From positions 1-18,013 of the forward strand of contig CAJBPC010000464.1 in assembly GCA_903957405.1 (NCBI GenBank): DNA of 18,013 nt. The letters run 5' to 3'. The notes beneath the pieces are model-generated. The model was given only the letters and a program-made list of their open reading frames with translations, ran no database searches and was not told the DNA's origin. Position numbers and translations under genes: made by a program. Shown here one piece after another: positions 7,660 through 15,961 of this stretch. Origin of the DNA: an uncultured bacterium (GTDB taxonomy: Bacteria > Bacteroidota > Bacteroidia > Chitinophagales > Chitinophagaceae). The first letter of the stretch is position 1. Each line of letters begins with the position of its first letter.

Positions 7660-8592
7660 TCAAATGGTTGATTTATATTCCATGTACCTGTCGAACAGCC
7701 GGTGTGCCTGTGGGTAGGCCGACTGGGGGCTCATGAAATGAGAGAATTCGAAGGTGATGGCCTTTTCATAGCCTTGTCGCCTGGCCGCTTCGAGTTTCAG
7801 ACGGAGTTTTTCGAACTTGATCGGCAGGAACTTGATGGGCATGTCGCGGTCGAAGGATTCCGCATTCGTCCAGCACTGCAGGCCGTGCCGGTCCGCCATC
7901 TCCTTGTTGACGCGGAAAAAAGCGTCCAGTTCGTCAAAGTCAATATGACCATCCTGGAAAGCAACCGCATCAACGGCCCCGGTGATGCCGCTGAAGATCT
8001 CATCCCACTCCCGCTCATGTTCCCTCAGGCTGACTGCATCCTCCTTTGTCATGTCGGCACTTGCCGCCAATACGGCCTTCTTTCCGTCGATCCACGGGGA
8101 TATCAACACCGGCAGGCCGCCACTCACATCCTTGCACATGCCGCCCAATGTGCGAAATGCCTCCACGGCACCCATCGTGCGGCGGCTGATCTCCATACTC
8201 AGATACCATCCCCGGAAAGAAGGATGATGACCATAGCGCCCCCATGCCTCCTCGATGACGAATTTGTTGGACTCCGCCTCCTGCGACAGGTCACCCGTGT
8301 CCCAATAGAAGCCGCTGTCATACAATCCGAAATAGAACTGCATCCCATAACGGTCGGCAAGTGTCAGAAAGAGTTCAGCAAGATCAGTGGGTGGTGTATG
8401 ACAACCGTGACGACCAATAAGGTAAGCGGAAGGATAGGTGATGAATTTTCGGTAGCCGCAACGGATCATGATGACCGTATCGATGCCCATATCCTTCATA
8501 TGCCTGAAATCACGATCCCATTCGACTGCACCCCAGTTCTGGTGAGGTATGTCATGACTGATCTCATCAATAAAAGTCCCTGTGATCTGCAT
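7660..8592 (-). CDS. DUF4434-family TIM-barrel protein, no signal peptide
   Basis: This 310-residue protein starts MQITGTFIDEISHDIPHQNW and resembles the DUF4434 family (PF14488), putative glycosidase-like barrels often found in Bacteroidota sugar loci. Blocks typical of it are WDRDFRHMKDMGIDTVIM (30-47), a KFITYPSAYL stretch, YFGLYDSGFYW (103-113), GWYLSMEIS (145-153) and PVLISPWIDG. Acidic residues such as Glu151 (in SMEIS) and the Asp/Glu pairs further on are candidate catalytic residues, but I cannot assign them. No signal peptide is visible and an in-frame stop lies at 8620-8622 just upstream, so a longer exported version is not available: the product is probably cytoplasmic. It sits between the symporter and the GHL10 gene with tight spacing. 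That suggests it acts on the imported sugar, in contrast to its exported neighbours. The enzymatic function is not established. Confidence 0.8.
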   Translation of the reverse strand: MQITGTFIDEISHDIPHQNWGAVEWDRDFRHMKDMGIDTVIMIRCGYRKFITYPSAYLIGRHGCHTPPTDLAELFLTLADRYGMQFYFGLYDSGFYWDTGDLSQEAESNKFVIEEAWGRYGHHPSFRGWYLSMEISRRTMGAVEAFRTLGGMCKDVSGGLPVLISPWIDGKKAVLAASADMTKEDAVSLREHEREWDEIFSGITGAVDAVAFQDGHIDFDELDAFFRVNKEMADRHGLQCWTNAESFDRDMPIKFLPIKFEKLRLKLEAARRQGYEKAITFEFSHFMSPQSAYPQAHRLFDRYMEYKSTI

Positions 8593-8663
8593 ATCGTATG
8601 AATTATCTGCCCCGGGAATTCATTCCGCAGGATGGATTTCCGCAGCCATGATGCATGTTCCGA

Positions 8664-10511
8664 TCATAATTTATCCCACCAGTATTTTTTCAGCAACCAG
8701 CTCGTCACGAAGAACACCATCACCCATATCGCCAGTTGGGTATGATCGCGAATCATGAGGTAGATCGGGATCAGCACCTGGGCCATTTGCCATGCCATGC
8801 CTGTAAGGATATTGAAAGCGTCTTTACCGAGGTCCTGATTGGGTATGAATGACGGATCTTCCTGCATGACCTCCTTCTTGACCGGTCCCCACCATCCCCA
8901 TGGCCTTGTCTGCCGGTAGAAAGACTTCACCGCATCCATGTTATCCGGGGCTGTCATAAAGGTACCCGCCAGGCAACCGATGAGGGAAAACAGGAAGATG
9001 ACCGGGAAAAAGTAGATGTCAGGGACCGGACCGGCAATGCCCAATCCCTGCAGGATGGCGTCTTTGAAGAACAGGAGGATGGTTGATGCGATGAGTCCGG
9101 CAAGCATCCCGCCGAAATAACCATACCCGTTGAAACGCCACCATATCCATTTCAAGACGTTGGCGCAGGCATATCCCCCGTAAAGCGCGGAAGTGATCCA
9201 AAGGGTGAGCGTGTTCAGCGATGCGGCATTGAAGCCCAGGATGACGCCCAGTATCACCAGCAGCAGCGAGGAGGCGATGCTGAGTCGGATGAGTTTCTTC
9301 TGCGAGGCGTCGGGATCGATGTACTTCTTATAGATGTCATTGACGATATATGCGGGAGCGGCGTTGACGAATGCGGCGAAAGTGCCCATGAAGGCGGCCA
9401 GCAGGCCCGCCAGCAAGAGTCCTTTCCAACCTGCCGGGACGAATTTATTGATGGCCAGCGGGAGCACCTTCTCGAAATCGATGTCCTTTCCCATGGCGGC
9501 GATCTCCGGCTGCAGGTAGACAAGTCCCAGCACCGCGAATCCCGCCACCATCAGATACCTGGGGATGTACATGACAGCGATCGTGGCGGCACTCATCTTG
9601 GCCGCATCGGAAGGGGTACGCGTACTCAGGATGCGCTGCATATCGTAGCTGGGCACCGGTCCGGCAAGCGAAGCGAACACCCCCTTGAAGAGCATCATCA
9701 TGAACAAAGCCCCAAAAAGCCCAAAGCCATCTTGAGCGATCTTATCCTTGACACCGGGGTATGGAGTATTCGACCAGTCAAGACCGAGTTCCATCCCGAA
9801 ACCCAGCCGCCCCCAACCTTCCGGTGTCACCGCCGCTATCTGCTCGCCGGTGACAGACGTGTAAGCAATGTATCCTATCACCAGGCAACTCAGGGTCATG
9901 ATCAGGAATTGAAGCACCTCCGTGACGACCACGCTGTACATTCCCCCCTTGAGGGTGTAGAGCGTAGTGATGCCTATCAGCAAGAGCGCATAGCTCTGTT
10001 CATTCCGGAGATGTATGGGGCCCATGGAAAGGGAAAGGTCGTATGGCAGGATCGAGGTGCAGAACTTTCCAATGCCCTCAAAAAAATACGCCATGAAACC
10101 CAGCACACTCACAATCGCAAAAACAACGATGATGATGTGTGAAAGCTTCGCACCCTTGCCGTCTCCGAACCGGAAAGTGATCCACTGGGCACCCGTCATG
10201 GTGTTGCTCCTGCGCATCCAAGCGGCAAGGAAAACGAATACGAACACCTGATTCCATACAGGCCAAAGCCATGGGATCCAGGCACTTTTGAGGCCATAGA
10301 CAAAAAGGATCATGACGGTCCACATCGTACCGCTGATGTCCCACATGCCGGAGGCGTTGGACAATCCCAGCATGTACCACTTGAAGTTGTTCCCACCCAG
10401 AAAATAGGAGGCCATATCTCGCGTGGCCCGCTTCGAAAGGTAAAACCCCAGCCCAAGCGTACCCAGCAGGTAGAGCCCTATGATCAAACTGTCTAACCAA
10501 TGCAGACTCAT
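8664..10511 (-). CDS. Sodium:solute symporter (SSS/SLC5 family)
   Basis: A 615-residue inner-membrane transporter of the sodium:solute symporter family, with about 13-15 hydrophobic segments and no signal peptide. The N-terminus (DSLIIGLYLLGTLGLGFYLSKR) is the first helix, followed by the typical DMASYFLGGNNFKWY and LSNASGMWDISG block that forms the sodium and substrate site. Later blocks GGMYSVVVTEVLQFLIM and AAFMGTFAAFVNAAPAYIVNDIYKKY are strong family markers, the latter at the segment bearing the second Na+-site helix. It is the first gene of the leftward run (symporter, DUF4434, GHL10, phosphodiester glycosidase), with about 70 bases to the next gene. Uptake of a monosaccharide or sugar derivative released by the exported enzymes is inferred from context. 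Related SSS genes in Bacteroidota loci carry sialic acid, glucose-like and other sugars, so the exact substrate is open. Confidence 0.94.
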   Translation of the reverse strand: MSLHWLDSLIIGLYLLGTLGLGFYLSKRATRDMASYFLGGNNFKWYMLGLSNASGMWDISGTMWTVMILFVYGLKSAWIPWLWPVWNQVFVFVFLAAWMRRSNTMTGAQWITFRFGDGKGAKLSHIIIVVFAIVSVLGFMAYFFEGIGKFCTSILPYDLSLSMGPIHLRNEQSYALLLIGITTLYTLKGGMYSVVVTEVLQFLIMTLSCLVIGYIAYTSVTGEQIAAVTPEGWGRLGFGMELGLDWSNTPYPGVKDKIAQDGFGLFGALFMMMLFKGVFASLAGPVPSYDMQRILSTRTPSDAAKMSAATIAVMYIPRYLMVAGFAVLGLVYLQPEIAAMGKDIDFEKVLPLAINKFVPAGWKGLLLAGLLAAFMGTFAAFVNAAPAYIVNDIYKKYIDPDASQKKLIRLSIASSLLLVILGVILGFNAASLNTLTLWITSALYGGYACANVLKWIWWRFNGYGYFGGMLAGLIASTILLFFKDAILQGLGIAGPVPDIYFFPVIFLFSLIGCLAGTFMTAPDNMDAVKSFYRQTRPWGWWGPVKKEVMQEDPSFIPNQDLGKDAFNILTGMAWQMAQVLIPIYLMIRDHTQLAIWVMVFFVTSWLLKKYWWDKL

Positions 10512-10582
10512 ACCCGGCTATTTAAAAATTTTAATTAACTACCCCTTAAAGCTAAATTTATTTATTTAATTTAGTCAGACCG
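10512..10582. promoter_or_regulatory. A/T-rich divergent promoter region of the sugar locus
   Basis: This 71-base region separates the leftward symporter run from the rightward GHL10-GH92 pair and is far richer in A/T than its surroundings. TTAATTAA at 10531-10538 and the inverted repeat CTAAATT-(9)-AATTTAG at 10552-10574 lie inside it. Elements such as TAATTTAG and TAAATTTA are 7-of-8 matches to the Bacteroidota -7 box TAnnTTTG, but no clear -33 box is paired with them. Joint control of both directions is inferred from position. Confidence 0.55.
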
Positions 10583-11773
10583 ATGAGCAAATTTATTTAT
10601 TCTCTGTCCTTTCGATCCATTGATTATCGCTCTCATCTGTGGCGATGTTTGATTTTCTGCTGCTTTGCTTTGGGTTGTTCCAAAAACCCCAAAGATCCGG
10701 CCCCGCCGACGCCGCTTCCACCTCCGGCTACACCCGTTTGGGATCCGAATGCATTCCGGGGTGTCTGGATCACGACAACTGCCAGCACGGCCATGGACAG
10801 CCGCGACAATATCAAACAGATGGTGGACAACTGCAAGAAAGGGGGCATCAACCATCTCTTTGTGGTGGTGTACAACAATGCCCGAACGATGTACCCCAGC
10901 ACGGTCATGCAAAATCTCGTCGGCCGTCAGATACTGGAAAAATTCGAAGGCCGGGACCCGCTGCGCGAGATAATCGAAGAGGGACACGCTGCAGGACTAA
11001 AGGTGCATGCCTGGTTCGAGTACGGCTTTTCCTCATCGTATTCCGCAAACGGAGGTCCCATCGTCATCGCAAAGCCCCATTGGGCGGCGAAGGACTTCAA
11101 CGGAAACCTCGTCGTAAAGAACGGGTTCGACTGGCTGAATCCCTTCCATCCGGAAGTGCAGCAGTTCATGATCGACCTGTTCCGGGAAGTCGTCACGAAA
11201 TACGATATCGACGGTGTGCAAGGCGATGACAGGTTGCCGGCAGTACCGTCAAGTGCGGGATACGATGCACACACCGCCGCATGGTACAGATCCGAAAAGG
11301 GCATCGATCCGCCACCTGATGGCAAAAATGCCAATTGGGTGGCATGGAGGGCCGGGAAGTTGAATGCATTTCTGAAAAGACTCAGGACAGAGGTGAAAGC
11401 GATCAAGCCGAACCTGCTGGTGACCATGTCGCCCTCTCCCTATCCGTTTTCACTGACAGAGTATTTGCAGGATTGGCCGGTATGGGTAGACAGCGGCTAC
11501 GTCGATGCCGTCTTCCCTCAGGTCTACCGGTACGACATGGCGGCCTACAATACCGTCCTCATCCAACAGAAGGACATCCTGAAGGGTAAGACGAACATCT
11601 GCTACCCGGGCGTTTTGGTGAAGTCGGGCACCTATGTAGCTACCGACGGGTTCCTGACACAGATGATACAGGCCAACCGGAATGCAGGCTTCAAAGGAGA
11701 GTCTTTTTTCTTCTACGAAGGCGTCAAGGATAAACTGCCCTTCTTTCAGGGGCAGTATCCATTTATCAAGTGA
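10583..11773 (+). CDS. GHL10-family glycosyl hydrolase-like lipoprotein (PF02638)
   Basis: A 396-residue lipoprotein of the same GHL10 family as the product of 6584-7657. The signal segment LIFCCFALGC gives lipidated Cys32, followed by a Pro-rich linker (PAPPTPLPPPATP) that would hold the domain off the membrane. The catalytic barrel shows FRGVWITTTAS, MVDNCKKGGINHLFVVVY, LKVHAWFEYGFS, FNGNLVVKNGFDWLNPFHPEVQ, YDIDGVQGDDRLPA, YLQDWPVW and KGESFFFYEG. The first ATG at 10583 is the only sensible start and gives a slightly long, basic n-region. The nearby GH92 gene follows after 66 bases and is likely co-transcribed. Because the paralogue on the other strand carries a Sec-type rather than lipoprotein signal, the two may act in different compartments (surface or membrane-tethered versus soluble periplasmic). 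Family assignment is firm; substrate is not known. Confidence 0.9.
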   Translation: MSKFIYSLSFRSIDYRSHLWRCLIFCCFALGCSKNPKDPAPPTPLPPPATPVWDPNAFRGVWITTTASTAMDSRDNIKQMVDNCKKGGINHLFVVVYNNARTMYPSTVMQNLVGRQILEKFEGRDPLREIIEEGHAAGLKVHAWFEYGFSSSYSANGGPIVIAKPHWAAKDFNGNLVVKNGFDWLNPFHPEVQQFMIDLFREVVTKYDIDGVQGDDRLPAVPSSAGYDAHTAAWYRSEKGIDPPPDGKNANWVAWRAGKLNAFLKRLRTEVKAIKPNLLVTMSPSPYPFSLTEYLQDWPVWVDSGYVDAVFPQVYRYDMAAYNTVLIQQKDILKGKTNICYPGVLVKSGTYVATDGFLTQMIQANRNAGFKGESFFFYEGVKDKLPFFQGQYPFIK

Positions 11774-11839
11774 TTCAAGAACATCCTCATTGATGCGACG
11801 GATATGTGTGCCATATTACAGCATCGCCAATCAATACCC

Positions 11840-13999
11840 ATGCGATATTCCCTCATCACCGGCGCAGCCATGCTGTTAGCCCTCCAGGTTTCTGCCCAAA
11901 AACTCACCCGGTTTGTAGATCCTTTCCTGGGCACAGGCGGTCATGGCCACGTCTATCCGGGAGCGACCGTCCCCTTCGGGATGGTTCAGCTGAGTCCAGA
12001 CAATGGCGTCAATGGCTGGGACTGGTGCAGCGGATATCATTACAGCAGCGATAGCATTGCCGGCTTCAGCCATACACACCTCAGCGGAACGGGTATCGGT
12101 GACTGGTGCGACATCTCCGTCCTGCCCCTGCCCGATGACCGAGACCTTGTTCGTCAAGACAGGATACGCCTACCCTTCTCCCACGCCAACGAATCTGCAA
12201 AACCGGGATACTATGCCGTCGGCTTCGACAACGGGATCCGTGCCGAGCTGACGAGCACGACACGAAACGGATACCATCGCTACACCTTTCCCGGCCAGTC
12301 AGGCTGGCTGCGATTCGACATGGGCTTCACCATCAACTGGGATTCCGCGACTGCCGGGATGCTGAAAGTCGCCGACGACAGCACCCTCATCGGCTCCAGG
12401 TTCTCGACGGGCTGGGCCAAAGGGCAACGCGTGTTCTTTGCCGCACGCTTCTCCCGACCGATCAGGGAAATCCTTTGGTCTGGAGATAGTAAAGCTGACG
12501 GGCGACAACAGACCGGGCCGACATCGAGGGCATCTCTCCGATTCGAGGTGAACGGATCCCCCTTGTACACCCGTGTGGCGATCAGCACCATCGGAACGGA
12601 CGAGGCACTGGCAGCATTGCAGGAGACCGACGGCGCCGGATTCGACCGGGTGTCGGCCGACGCGGAGCGGCTCTGGGAAACGGAACTTGAAAAGATCCGC
12701 ATCGACACCACCGACCGTGACAAGGCCGTGACGTTCTACACCGCACTCTACCGCACCTGCCTGTCACCTGTCATGCATTCAGATGCCGACGGACGTTACC
12801 GGACCCATGACGGGACAATCAGAAAGCAGACTAACGGTGATAAATACACGATATTCTCCCTCTGGGACACTTTCAGGGCGCTGCACCCCCTGTTCACCAT
12901 CACCCAGCCCGGCAGGGTGCCCGACATGATCAACAGCATGCTGTCGTTCCACGACGACAACGGACTGCTGCCGGTATGGGACATCAGCACCTGGGAAGCC
13001 AATACCATGACCGGGTACCATGCGATCCCCGTCATCGCGGATGCCATCCTGAAAGGCATCCCCGGCTTCGACAGGGAAAAGGCCTACGAGGCGATGAAGA
13101 AGAGCGCAAACCAGCTGCAGCGCGGCACGCCGGACTTCATTCGCTTCGGGTACATTCCGCAGGAGAAGCATGGCTGGAGCGTGACCTACACGCTCGAATA
13201 CGCCTTTGACGACTGGTGCATCGCACAGGTCGCCGCAAAACTCAACCGTACGGAAGATCATGCATATTACATGAAACGGGCCATGAACTACAAGAACCTC
13301 TTCGATCCGGCGACAGGCTTCATGCGTGCGAAAGACAGCTCCGGAAGGTTCATCGAACCATTCGACCCGCTCATCTCGGAGCATGGATTCGAGGGACAGT
13401 ATATCGAGGGGACAGCCTGGCAACACAGCTTCTTCGTGCCGCACGACATAGAAGGATTCGCCGCCTTGCAAGGAGGCAGATCGCAACTGGTGAAGAAGAT
13501 CGATGAACTGTTCGCCTCGCCATCGATCCTGAAAGGGGATAACGTATCTGCGGACGTGACCGGACTCATCGGGCAGTACGCGCACGGCAACGAGCCCTCC
13601 CATCACATCATTTACATGTACACCCTTCTTGGCAGGCCCGACCTTGCCGCCAAATGGGTCGGCCTAGTGGCTGACAGCATGTACAAGACCGGCCCTGACG
13701 GCCTGATCGGCAATGATGACTGCGGACAGATGAGTGCCTGGTACGTCTGGTCCTGCCTTGGCATGTATCCCCTGAACCCCGTCTCGGGTGAGTACGTGTT
13801 CGGTGTTCCCTTGGTGAACAAAGCGACGATCCGGCTGGAAGGCAAAAAACAACTATCCATGACCGTTATCCGCCGCAGCGGAAGTGACGCAAAAGGGATC
13901 GTTTCCGCAAAACTGAACGGACGGCGGATACCGGTGCGCTCCATTTCGCACCAACAGTTGCAGAAGGGAGGAAGGCTGGTCTTTACCGTGAACGAATAA
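11840..13999 (+). CDS. Exported GH92 alpha-mannosidase
   Basis: This 719-residue enzyme of glycoside hydrolase family 92 (calcium-dependent, inverting exo-alpha-mannosidases) has a Sec signal MRYSLITGAAMLLALQVSA with cleavage expected after Ala19. An in-frame ATG at 11804 adds only a non-hydrophobic leader. The N-terminal beta-sandwich begins with FVDPFLGTGGHGHVYPGA and PFGMVQLSPD. The (alpha/alpha)6 part carries DDNGLLPVWDISTWE, IEGTAWQHSFF, GNEPSHHIIY and GNDDCGQMSAWYVWSCLGMYPL (624 onward). Glu523 in the EGTAWQ block is the likely general acid and the Asp pair in GNDDCGQ (626-627) includes the general base. The length is normal (about 700-770). Retention of Glu523 favours a true glycosidase over the mannose-1-phosphate-releasing GH92 variants, which I recall lacking that acid. 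The gene follows the GHL10 lipoprotein gene and converges on susD. Linkage preference (1,2 / 1,3 / 1,6) cannot be read from the sequence. Confidence 0.94.
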   Translation: MRYSLITGAAMLLALQVSAQKLTRFVDPFLGTGGHGHVYPGATVPFGMVQLSPDNGVNGWDWCSGYHYSSDSIAGFSHTHLSGTGIGDWCDISVLPLPDDRDLVRQDRIRLPFSHANESAKPGYYAVGFDNGIRAELTSTTRNGYHRYTFPGQSGWLRFDMGFTINWDSATAGMLKVADDSTLIGSRFSTGWAKGQRVFFAARFSRPIREILWSGDSKADGRQQTGPTSRASLRFEVNGSPLYTRVAISTIGTDEALAALQETDGAGFDRVSADAERLWETELEKIRIDTTDRDKAVTFYTALYRTCLSPVMHSDADGRYRTHDGTIRKQTNGDKYTIFSLWDTFRALHPLFTITQPGRVPDMINSMLSFHDDNGLLPVWDISTWEANTMTGYHAIPVIADAILKGIPGFDREKAYEAMKKSANQLQRGTPDFIRFGYIPQEKHGWSVTYTLEYAFDDWCIAQVAAKLNRTEDHAYYMKRAMNYKNLFDPATGFMRAKDSSGRFIEPFDPLISEHGFEGQYIEGTAWQHSFFVPHDIEGFAALQGGRSQLVKKIDELFASPSILKGDNVSADVTGLIGQYAHGNEPSHHIIYMYTLLGRPDLAAKWVGLVADSMYKTGPDGLIGNDDCGQMSAWYVWSCLGMYPLNPVSGEYVFGVPLVNKATIRLEGKKQLSMTVIRRSGSDAKGIVSAKLNGRRIPVRSISHQQLQKGGRLVFTVNE

Positions 14000-14032
14000 C
14001 GGATCCTCCGCAAGGAAAAGGACTGAAACGCG

Positions 14033-14075
14033 AATGGTCCGCAGAAGCATCTTATCAATGCCTCTGCGGACCATT
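14033..14075. terminator. Strong hairpin between convergent GH92 and susD genes
   Basis: A perfect 13-bp inverted repeat runs from 14033-14045 (AATGGTCCGCAGA) to 14063-14075 (TCTGCGGACCATT). A further GCAT/ATGC pairing inside leaves a 7-base loop. It lies 34 bases after the GH92 stop and 83 bases from the susD stop, so it could end both transcripts. Only a weak T-rich tail (TTTGTCATTTC) follows on the + strand. Confidence 0.75.
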
Positions 14076-14157
14076 TGTCATTTCTTGGGGGGAAATAAGG
14101 GGGCAGTGTAGAAACACCGCCCGTTACATACTAAAAACGACTCATAAGGCTATTCGA

Positions 14158-15942
14158 TCACCACCCGGGGTTCTGCGTCATGCCCGTGGGGTTGGCATCG
14201 ACTTCGAACTGAGGGATGGGCCACAATTTATATTTCGCATTGTTGTTCGCGCGGGTCTGGTTGCGGAATCTGATCCGGTCGTTGATGCTCGCGCCGTAAT
14301 CCGGAACCTCATTGGCGTCGAAAGTGGGGTTAGCCGGAGCGACGGCGGGATTGAGTGCGAAACCCACGACAGGCCCGCTGTTGGCGGTCTCGTAGATATT
14401 CCATCTTCTGAGGTCGAAGAGCCTGTGCCCTTCTCCTGCCAGTTCCACGACACGCTCCCTGCGGATGATCTGCCGCAGTTGAGCAGGGCTGGTTGTCGTC
14501 ACACTGGGTTGGCCGACACGGTTTCTGACACGGTTGACCGCAGTAAGCACGGTGGCATCAACCTCTCCGAGCTCGGTCTTCGCCTCGGCATACAGCAGCA
14601 GGATATCGGCAAACCGCATGTTGATGTATCCGGTCTTGTGTTCCCAGATATACTGTGTGGAATCGATGTATTTTCTCCATACATATCCCACCCCGCCGAT
14701 ATTGCCAGTGGCGCTCACCTGCCACTGGATGCCCGCAGCCTGAGCACCTATCCAGTCGTTGTTGCCCGCGATGTTGTCATAGCGCTGTGTGCTCCAGTTC
14801 CACCTGAATCGCACATTGGTGTGGATGTTGAAGATCGTTCTCTCCATGGGGTTGACATATGGCAGGGACGGGGTCAGCAGGGTTCTGTAAGCCATCGTGT
14901 CACCGGGCATGTAGATCGTCCATTTGAGGCGGGGATCGCGGTTGATCCGGGGATTGGTCCGGTTATAGACGGCGGACTGGTCGATGCGAAACCCATCACT
15001 CCCCTCAAACCTGTCGACGAGTGCCTGTGTGGGGAAATGGCTGCTCTGAGAGTTGGTGACTTGTCGTGGAACACCCAGGATCGGACCCCAGTTCTGGGGA
15101 TTTGCCAGGTCTGTGGGATAGGTCATGTTGAACATGATCTCGCGGTTCGTGTTGGCCGCCTGTCCGGAGAGCATGAACAGCGCGGGATAGCTGGGATTCA
15201 ATCCGTACTGGTTCAAATCAATCACCGCCTTGGATGCAGTGGCCGCCGTGCGATGGTCTTTTATGAGCAGAGCGAGCTTCGCCTTTAGCCCAAGCGCCAC
15301 GCCGATGTTGACCCTTCCGTTGGCGATGACGGGCTGTGCGCCTGCCGTCACAAAACCGGCAGCAGCCTCATCCAGATCTTTGTAGAGTTCCGCCACGATG
15401 GTCGCTACAGGGGTACGGCTGGCCTTTAGTACTTCATCAACCCCGGGAGCCTTATTATACCAAGGCACGTCCCCGAACATGTACATGAGGTTGAAATACG
15501 CCCATGCCCGAAGGACCAGCGCCTCCGCACGGATGCGCGCGAAAGTGGCTGCAGAAACGTTTGTGCGGCCATTCTCCATGCCGGTGAGTTGCTGATTGGC
15601 ACGTTGCACCAGTTTAAATGACTGATTCCAGCATGTGTTCACCAGTGCGTTATTGATGAGGAAGGGTCCCCCGTCGCCCATGGCCACGAAGTCTTCTGCA
15701 TTGCCTCCGCGTTTGATGGCCAGGTCGGTGGACGCTTCCACTGAAAACATAAGCGGAGTATTGTTGGGGAACACCCAGAACGCTGATGCATAGACACCAT
15801 TCAACCCGAGTTCCATCTCATCGGCAGTCGCAAGGTAGTTGGATGCAGAGGATGCATCCAGGGGCTTCCTGTCGAGGAACTTTTCACAACCCGTCACTCC
15901 CAGCAGGAGTGCTAGCAAGGGCAGATAGATATGTTTTTTCAT
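14158..15942 (-). CDS. susD: SusD/RagB-family outer-membrane glycan-binding lipoprotein
   Basis: A 594-residue SusD-like lipoprotein that would sit on the cell surface and form the lid of the SusC transporter. ATG at 15942 gives MKKHIYLPLLALLLGVTGC, with lipidated Cys19 followed by EKFLDRKPLD, the classical SusD opening. A longer frame start at 15975 would overlap the susC stop and lacks a signal at its start, so it is rejected. Repeats of the tetratricopeptide-like core are seen in VLRAWAYFNLMYMFGDVPWY (near 140) and the C-terminal RagB domain in GYINMRFADILLLYAEAK, with INDRIRFRNQTRANNNAKYKLWPIPQFEVDANP closing the protein. The gene follows susC by 19 bases on the same strand, the invariant susCD layout. 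Ligand specificity cannot be read directly; the neighbouring GH92 suggests a mannose-containing glycan. The gene symbol reflects family rather than a proven starch role. Confidence 0.94.
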   Translation of the reverse strand: MKKHIYLPLLALLLGVTGCEKFLDRKPLDASSASNYLATADEMELGLNGVYASAFWVFPNNTPLMFSVEASTDLAIKRGGNAEDFVAMGDGGPFLINNALVNTCWNQSFKLVQRANQQLTGMENGRTNVSAATFARIRAEALVLRAWAYFNLMYMFGDVPWYNKAPGVDEVLKASRTPVATIVAELYKDLDEAAAGFVTAGAQPVIANGRVNIGVALGLKAKLALLIKDHRTAATASKAVIDLNQYGLNPSYPALFMLSGQAANTNREIMFNMTYPTDLANPQNWGPILGVPRQVTNSQSSHFPTQALVDRFEGSDGFRIDQSAVYNRTNPRINRDPRLKWTIYMPGDTMAYRTLLTPSLPYVNPMERTIFNIHTNVRFRWNWSTQRYDNIAGNNDWIGAQAAGIQWQVSATGNIGGVGYVWRKYIDSTQYIWEHKTGYINMRFADILLLYAEAKTELGEVDATVLTAVNRVRNRVGQPSVTTTSPAQLRQIIRRERVVELAGEGHRLFDLRRWNIYETANSGPVVGFALNPAVAPANPTFDANEVPDYGASINDRIRFRNQTRANNNAKYKLWPIPQFEVDANPTGMTQNPGW

Positions 15943-15961
15943 TGTCTGTTGTTTAGTGTGT

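Noticed and set aside
7658..7663. TTG start for the GHL10 gene
   Set aside because: It overlaps the stop of the upstream gene and adds only two residues; ATG at 7657 gives a standard signal peptide.
7702..8601. 299-codon open frame on the + strand
   Set aside because: It is opposite the DUF4434 gene, which has clear family blocks; the antisense frame shows no domain or signal.
12779..13606. 275-codon open frame on the - strand
   Set aside because: It is antisense to the GH92 gene, whose catalytic motifs are clear; no independent evidence.
14425..15288. 287-codon open frame on the + strand
   Set aside because: It is antisense to susD and shows no family features.
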